The notes under the pieces: generated by a model
The model's database searches: none
Told to the model about the DNA's origin: nothing
The model's input: only the letters and a program-made list of their open reading frames with translations
Position numbers and translations under genes: made by a program
Part shown: positions 62,149 to 64,000 of the stretch, one piece after another
How positions within the stretch are numbered: position 1 is the first letter of the stretch
Layout: each line of letters starts with the position of its first letter
Origin: Hippophae tibetana
Taxonomy: Eukaryota; Streptophyta; Magnoliopsida; Rosales; Elaeagnaceae
Reading direction: 5' to 3'
Length of the DNA stretch: 64,000 nucleotides
Assembly (NCBI GenBank): GCA_037013495.1
Contig: CM072807.1
Span: 1,585,001-1,649,000 of the forward strand

Positions 62149-62282
62149 TGAAATAAATAAAGGCATCAATACCGACCTTTATATACGATAAAATGTTATG
62201 ATCGACTTGATATTGACTAATGTTTCTGAAATAAATAAAGGCATCTATACCGGCCTTTATATACGATAAAATGTTATGATCG
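62149..62282. repeat. Two-copy 78-bp tandem repeat
   Basis: Copies starting at 62149 and 62227 share TGAAATAAATAAAGGCATC and CCTTTATATACGATAAAATG, with a few substitutions. Confidence 0.88.
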
Positions 62283-63445
62283 ATATATATTTAATCATGG
62301 TTCAGTTATCGTTTTAATATTTTAAATTAAAATATATAGATTTTTATATTTTTAAAAATCATTACAAAAATATTACTAAATTTTGGTTTATTAATTTTTT
62401 ATTATTAAATTTTACAAATATAACAAAAATATTATCGAGATACATGCAATTTATTATTAATTGATCGATATCGATGATATTTTTATAACATTTTGTAAAT
62501 TTTAATAGTATGAAAATAATAAAAAAAAATTGATGATATTTTTATAATAACTACAAAATTCTATAATATAAAAATAATAAATAAAAGTTTGATAGTATTT
62601 TTCTAAAAAATTTCAAAATTGGGAAAATCTATTTATTCTTTTAATTATATGTGATGTTTATAAAAACTATCCCAAATTTTGAAGTAATATTAAAAATATC
62701 CAAAGGTTTTAAAAATATCACAAATACCCCTTAACTTAAGTGAAGTTATAATTAACGAAATTAAATAATAATCTTTTATACATAAAAATAACATAAATAA
62801 TAAAAATAGAAACATAAGATATGTTCTCACGTTATCACAAGAAATGATAATTAATAAAAGGAAATTTGAATAAATACAAAAAATAAGATTAAATCTTAAA
62901 GAATTAGATGAATTTAAATATTCATCATTATCAAAAATAAGACAAATATTTTCAAGAAAAGATATAGTTTAATATGGAATAAGTAATAAAAAATGAGTAT
63001 TGATATTACAGATGCAAAAAAAAAATGTATAATATTTTATTAATTGACAAATAAATCATTATTGATAAATTATCAAAAATCCCTCAAATGGATAAAAGAA
63101 AAATTAGGTACATCTATTTAGAAGGAATCTAAATATTAATAAAAACATATTTTAAGAAAAGAATTGATATACCAATAAAATTAACACTACTAAACAATAG
63201 AGTGATAAATAAAAAAATGATTTAACAAGAATAATCCATAAAAATCTAAGATACTAGAAATTAAAGTTCATAACATATCCTAAGTTTCCCATTAATACTA
63301 ATTATAAGAATTTAAACCAAGTTTTAAATTTAGCCTATGAATTTGAAAAAAAAAAGATTTAATAAAAGAAGAAAATCACTCATTTTTAGTACACTACATA
63401 GTAGGATATTCATTGACAAACATATATAATAATTCAATATATGGA

Positions 63446-63680
63446 CAAAATAAATTCATAAAAATACATAAAGTTTTTTAGAAATTGGATAAATAATAAA
63501 ACCATAAATATTAATAAACTTTGAAATACTATAGGAATGAAACTTAGATGTTAACTAACAAAATGAATTCATAAAAATAGATAAAGATTTTCAAGAAATT
63601 GGACAAAAAAACAAAAAAAAATATTAGCAAACTTTGAAATACCAACAAAATAGAACTTAGATGTTAAGGAAAAACATATG
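63446..63680. repeat. Two-copy ~113-120-bp degenerate tandem repeat
   Basis: Two copies share AATTCATAAAAATA, ATAAAG, AGAAATTGGA, AACTTTGAAATAC and AACTTAGATGTTAA in order. A more diverged third unit may lie at 63120-63200. Confidence 0.7.
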
Positions 63681-64000
63681 ATACCAGTAAACAAATAATA
63701 TAGCAAAAAAAGTATATATTAAGGTTTATATTTATAGATTTTAAAGAAGAAACTTTTTACAAAAAAAGTGAGATAACATATCTAAAACAAGAAATTGAAG
63801 TAATGAAACCATTAATCCATGACGTAGTATTAGAAATTAAATGATATTATTATTGTTATTATTATTCTAATAGTGTTAAAAAATAAACTGCATCATACAA
63901 TTAGATCTTAATGTAAGCCTAACAAACATATAAAAAACAAATAACAATAATAAAGCTTTAATTCTTTTACCAAAATAAATGGATATAATACAAGAATTAC

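Larger units (their letters stand above)
61423..64000. other. AT-rich intergenic DNA with short tandem repeats
   Basis: No gene is supported. Besides the two tandem repeats listed separately, the sequence is AT-rich. Similar phrases such as GAAATACCAA and AACTTAGATGTTAA recur through 63.1-63.7 kb. Confidence 0.5.

Overview
This window reads as AT-rich nuclear DNA of a flowering plant, most likely a dicot. The evidence is a polyubiquitin gene with an intron abutting its start codon, a 16-exon TDP1 gene with the plant-type N-terminal FHA domain, a pyruvate,phosphate dikinase (PPDK) regulatory-protein gene, GT-AG introns throughout, and many nested LTR retrotransposons, TRIMs, a MITE and a hAT relic. 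I cannot name the species. There is no CRISPR array, operon or rRNA, and I found no convincing tRNA.

Layout. 1-4.7 kb: a five-unit polyubiquitin gene (minus strand) with its 5'UTR intron and promoter, followed downstream by a 162-bp tandem duplication. 5.8-11.1 kb: a TRIM relic, a ~2-kb imperfect inverted repeat with outward-facing TATA boxes, a diverged copy of the polyubiquitin intron, and several short tandem duplications. 11.1-26.2 kb: one host gene, tyrosyl-DNA phosphodiesterase 1 (TDP1, minus strand). I resolved 16 exons giving 673 codons. Intron 10 holds a very young Ty3/gypsy chromovirus (LTRs differ at 1 of 626 positions). Intron 5 holds a foldback repeat, a possible LTR relic and a hAT transposase pseudogene. 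26.4-32.4 kb: AT-rich DNA and a decayed Ty3/gypsy element with a hAT-like MITE inside it. 33.1-36.4 kb: a ten-exon DNAJC25/dnaJ50-like ER co-chaperone (minus). 37.2-38.7 kb: a PPDK regulatory-protein gene with a broken first exon (plus). 39.0-41.4 kb: an internally deleted Ty1/copia element. 42.7-46.4 kb: a four-exon small membrane-protein gene of unknown function (minus). 46.4-52.3 kb: AT-rich DNA. 52.3-52.6 kb: a TRIM. 53.0-61.4 kb: a Ty1/copia element (minus) interrupted by a 3'-truncated Athila/Tat-like Ty3/gypsy element (plus). 61.4-64 kb: AT-rich DNA with short tandem repeats.

Most notable. (1) The young chromovirus encodes one uninterrupted Gag-protease-integrase-chromodomain ORF with the reverse transcriptase and RNase H removed in frame, so it looks like a recently mobilised non-autonomous element. 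(2) Its LTR U3 is built from a strict 10-bp periodic CTAGA-type array whose units form long runs of heat-shock elements (alternating GAA and TTC every 5 bp). This suggests heat-responsive transcription, by analogy with the Arabidopsis copia element ONSEN. (3) It sits 56 bp from a TDP1 splice acceptor in antisense orientation, so a heat-driven antisense effect on a DNA-repair gene is a testable idea.
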